Assembly: GCA_964555065.1 (NCBI GenBank)
Contig: CAZKRB010000031.1
Location: 1-33,368 of the forward strand
DNA: 33,368 nt
Direction of reading: 5' to 3'
Source of the DNA: Syntrophus sp964555065
GTDB taxonomy: Bacteria > Desulfobacterota > Syntrophia > Syntrophales > Syntrophaceae
In this document: positions 31,080 through 33,368 of the stretch, piece after piece
Position numbering within the stretch: position 1 is the first letter of the stretch
How the letters are laid out: each line of letters opens with the position of its first letter
The notes under the pieces: generated by a model
Told to the model about the DNA's origin: nothing
The model's input: the letters and a program-made list of their open reading frames with translations, nothing else
The model's database searches: none
Program-made: the position numbers and the translations under genes

Positions 31080-31526
31080 ATGAGAGTACGCGTGTCCGCG
31101 GTGTTTGAACAGGCTGGAGAAATTCTGTGCATGAAGTACGTCTATGGCGGAAAGGAGGTTTTTGCCCTGCCCGGCGGCGGGGTGGACAAGGACATCCCCC
31201 TGCAGGAGGCCATTGTCAATGAATGGAAGGAAGAGCTGGGGATCAAGGTCGACATCGGCGACATTATCCTGATCGGCGAAGCCCCCGCCGGAAAGCGGCA
31301 CCCCCAGACTCTGCACATTGTTTTCGAGGCCGTGGAAATCCGCGGCACTCCCAAGGTGCGGTCGGATGCCACCCATTCCCTGGATGTGGCCTGGGTCGCC
31401 ATCGACAAGCTGGCCGCCCTTCCCCTTTATCCCGATGTGGGCAGGCAGCTCTCAGTCTGGTTTACCGAACAGCCCCGCCGATCCGTGGCTTTCATCGGCA
31501 ACTGCATGGAACGGGGCTACTGGTAG
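31080..31526 (+). CDS. NUDIX-domain hydrolase-like protein with atypical Nudix box
   Basis: 148 aa. AAGGAGG lies 6 nt before the ATG, one of the best ribosome sites in the window. The fold markers are VRVSAVFEQAGEILCMKY, FALPGGGVDKDIPLQEAI and VNEWKEELGIKV, then HTLHIVFEAV-like strands (read as PQTLHIVFEAVEI). Against GX5EX7REUXEEXGU, the first Glu is Ile and the Arg is Asn (NEWKEELGI). The glutamates that bind the catalytic metal are kept, so activity is possible. The substrate is unknown. It stands alone, and its 3' end overlaps the convergent efflux gene by 10 nt. Confidence 0.85.
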   Translation: MRVRVSAVFEQAGEILCMKYVYGGKEVFALPGGGVDKDIPLQEAIVNEWKEELGIKVDIGDIILIGEAPAGKRHPQTLHIVFEAVEIRGTPKVRSDATHSLDVAWVAIDKLAALPLYPDVGRQLSVWFTEQPRRSVAFIGNCMERGYW

Positions 31527-32953
31527 CGGGGTTCCGCCGTTGCGCCGCCTCCCAGAACCTTGTAGAGGGTGACCAGGTTGGTCAGCCGGTTCATGCGCAG
31601 GGCAGTCAAGACCTGCTGGGCGCTGTAGTTGGAGCGCTGGGCGTCCAGGACGCTCAGGTAGCTGTCCACCCCCCGGGTGTAGCGGGCCTCGGCGAGGCGG
31701 TACGTTGCGGCGGTGGCCTCCACCAGCGACTCCTGGGCTGACACCTGCTCTCCAACGGTCCCTTTCTGGGCCAGCGCATCCGCCACTTCCCGGAAGGCCC
31801 CCTGGATCGCCTGTTCGTATTGGGCGACGGACATCTCCCGCTCCACCTTTGCCACATCGTAGGCGGACCAGGTGCGGGCATCGAAGATGGGCATGACGAT
31901 CTGCGGGGCGAAACTCCAGGTGCCCTGGCCGGACTTGAAAAGGTCGGACAGTTCGGCGCTGGCCGTTCCGATGGTGGTCGTCAGGGAGATGCGGGGAAAG
32001 AAGGCGGCCCGGGCGGCGCCGATCGTGGCATGGGCCGCTTTGAGCCGGTGCTCCGCCGCCAGAATATCCGGTCGGCCCAGCAGTACGTCGGAGGAAAGGC
32101 CGGGGGAGAGATCCCTCGGGGGCTTGACGCCGTCCAGCTCCTCAGGCAGGAGCGCCGCCGGGACGGAAGCGCCCACCACGAGATTCAAGGCGTTTTCATC
32201 CTGGGCGGTCAACTGCGAATAAAGGGCGACGTTTCTGCGGGCCGTTTCCACCTGGGTCTGTGACTGGCGGAGATCCAGTTCCGAGGCGAGCCCGACCTCG
32301 TAACGCCTCCGGATCAGTTCGTGGGAGTCCTGCTGGGCCTCGAAGGTGGACCGGGAGAGTTTCAGGTTCTGGCCGTCGGCGGCTCTGTTTAACCAGATAT
32401 TGGCTGTCTCGGCCACGAGCAGGATCTGCGCATTTCTGCGGGCCTGATCCGTGGCCAGGTATTCTTCCAGGGCCCGGTCTTTCAAGCTGCGGATGCGGCC
32501 GAAGAAGTCGATTTCCCAGGCCGCGATGCCGAAGTCGACGCTGTACTGCTCCCGGGTCATGATGCGCCCGGAAGACGAGAGATCGGCGGGGACGCGTTCC
32601 TTGAACGCCGTTCCCACCGCATCAACCACGGGCAGCAGCGCATCCCGCTGGACGCGATAGAGCGCCCGCGCCCGTTCCACGTTCAGGGCCGCCAGGCGGA
32701 GATCGCGGTTGTTGGCCAGGGCCGTGTCGATGACCTTCTGAAGCCGCTCCTCGGGAAGAAACTCCCGCCATGGCAGTTCCGCCGCCGGTACGGATTCACC
32801 GGGTTTCATTTCCTGATAGGCGGCGCCCGTCGGCCAATGGCCGGGGACCGGCGCCGCTGGACGATGGTAGGTCGGGGCCAGGGTGCATCCCCCGATCAGG
32901 GAGATGGTCAGCCCCAGCAGCGCAAGCCGGAATCTGTTCCTCTTTCTCTTCAT
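31517..32953 (-). CDS. Outer-membrane efflux lipoprotein, NodT/OprM family
   Basis: 478 aa. The signal peptide ends in lipobox LIGGC (C23), followed by TLAPTYHRPAAPVPGHWP, the standard start of NodT-type RND outer-membrane channels. Two OEP repeats follow: about 70-260 (ALANNRDLRLAALNVERARA; YEVGLASELDLRQSQTQVET) and 285-470 (LLGRPDILAAEHRLKAAHAT, GAARAAFFPRISLT, ARYTRGVDSYLSVLDAQRSN). It forms the TolC-like trimeric tunnel for drugs or metals. It follows the RND pump gene after 4 nt, so the pump and channel are made together. The membrane-fusion gene is probably upstream, outside the window. Confidence 0.95.
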   Translation of the reverse strand: MKRKRNRFRLALLGLTISLIGGCTLAPTYHRPAAPVPGHWPTGAAYQEMKPGESVPAAELPWREFLPEERLQKVIDTALANNRDLRLAALNVERARALYRVQRDALLPVVDAVGTAFKERVPADLSSSGRIMTREQYSVDFGIAAWEIDFFGRIRSLKDRALEEYLATDQARRNAQILLVAETANIWLNRAADGQNLKLSRSTFEAQQDSHELIRRRYEVGLASELDLRQSQTQVETARRNVALYSQLTAQDENALNLVVGASVPAALLPEELDGVKPPRDLSPGLSSDVLLGRPDILAAEHRLKAAHATIGAARAAFFPRISLTTTIGTASAELSDLFKSGQGTWSFAPQIVMPIFDARTWSAYDVAKVEREMSVAQYEQAIQGAFREVADALAQKGTVGEQVSAQESLVEATAATYRLAEARYTRGVDSYLSVLDAQRSNYSAQQVLTALRMNRLTNLVTLYKVLGGGATAEPRYQ

Positions 32954-32957
32954 GTTC

Positions 32958-33368
32958 TCAATCCTCGATTGGATTTATCTGCTCATCCTCTGCGGACTTC
33001 TTCCCGATGCCCGGATCGTCGTCGATCAAGCCGATGCGGGGGGATGAATTGTGCCGTGCCGCCGCGGCCGTTTTCCACCGCCGGTGTCTGCCCAGGATGG
33101 TTTCGATCAGGACATAGAAAAGCGGGGTAAAGAGGATCACCAGGATGGTGGCGGTGACCATTCCTCCCAGTACGCCGGTGCCAATGGCATTCTGGGCTCC
33201 CGCTCCGGCGCCGGTGGCCAGAGCCAGGGGCAGGACGCCGAACCCAAAGGCCAGCGAGGTCATGACGATGGGGCGGAAGCGAAGTTTCGCCCCCTCTACG
33301 GCGGCGTCGATGAGACTCATGCCCTGTTCGACGCCGTCCTTGGCGAACTGGACGATCAGGATGGCGTT
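32958..33368 (-). CDS. RND (HAE1/AcrB-type) efflux pump, C-terminal 136 residues (cut by window edge)
   Basis: Only the end is present, from NAILIVQFAKDGVEQGMSLI to the stop. The last transmembrane helices of the AcrB family are seen: EGAKLRFRPIVMTSLAFGFG, VLPLALATGAGAGAQNAIGTG (split after GAQN), VLGGMVTATILVILFTPLFYV. The acidic C-terminal tail beyond residue VLIETILG is long and variable. It pumps hydrophobic compounds using the proton gradient, together with the lipoprotein channel 4 nt downstream. The Asp/Lys of the proton relay lie outside the window. Confidence 0.95.
   Translation of the reverse strand, partial: NAILIVQFAKDGVEQGMSLIDAAVEGAKLRFRPIVMTSLAFGFGVLPLALATGAGAGAQNAIGTGVLGGMVTATILVILFTPLFYVLIETILGRHRRWKTAAAARHNSSPRIGLIDDDPGIGKKSAEDEQINPIED

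Noticed and set aside
1..33368. Search for tRNA/rRNA genes, CRISPR arrays, insertion sequences and prophage genes
   Set aside because: No cloverleaf-like genes, regularly spaced repeats, transposase or phage proteins were recognised by reading; a dedicated scan could still find small RNAs.

Overview
The window looks like the replication-origin neighbourhood of a Gram-negative anaerobe, most likely a deltaproteobacterium (Desulfobacterota) close to Syntrophus/Smithella. The pointers are a dnaA-dnaN-gyrB-gyrA block next to parAB and rsmG, lipopolysaccharide heptose and Kdo genes, an Mla/Pqi-type lipid transport operon, a NapH/NapG-like polyferredoxin and an RND efflux system. The taxonomic call is an inference from gene content and protein style; no search was run.

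Region 1 (1-11.2 kb, all genes leftward). In transcription order the genes are rsmG, parA, parB, dnaA, dnaN, gyrB, gyrA, archease and rtcB (cut by the window edge). recF is absent between dnaN and gyrB, where a strong hairpin terminator stands instead. DnaA-box-like 9-mers flank dnaA: a perfect inverted pair abuts its start codon, one lies in the AT-rich dnaA-dnaN gap, and one consensus copy lies in the 5' end of dnaN. A consensus parS palindrome for ParB lies 13.6 kb away, inside a lipoprotein gene (23119-23138).

Region 2 (11.3-15.2 kb, rightward): a TrmJ-type RNA methyltransferase, then a tight three-gene operon of a KdnA-like aminotransferase, HldD and KdsB. This suggests a core lipopolysaccharide in which Kdo may be replaced by the 8-amino form.

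Region 3 (15.2-18.5 kb, leftward, sparsely coding): an SPFH/prohibitin protein, then a run of very short ORFs with good ribosome binding sites. Three of them (107, 37 and 32 aa) are extremely Lys/Arg-rich, one (59 aa) may be frameshifted, and a cold-shock-protein remnant lies at the downstream end. About 0.9 kb (17.4-18.3 kb) holds no gene I can recognise.

Region 4 (18.5-22.5 kb): a Tat-signal DUF362 protein and a NapH-NapG fusion polyferredoxin (leftward), then a PsiE-family membrane protein and an 80-aa hypothetical protein (rightward).

Region 5 (22.6-33.4 kb): a leftward MlaE (with N-terminal STAS-like part), MlaF, MlaD, PqiC-like lipoprotein operon; a 1395-aa SNF2 ATPase with a long unknown N-terminus; a rightward NUDIX protein; and a leftward RND pump C-terminus (cut by the window edge) followed by its NodT-type outer-membrane lipoprotein. 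I saw no tRNA, rRNA, IS element, CRISPR array or prophage.
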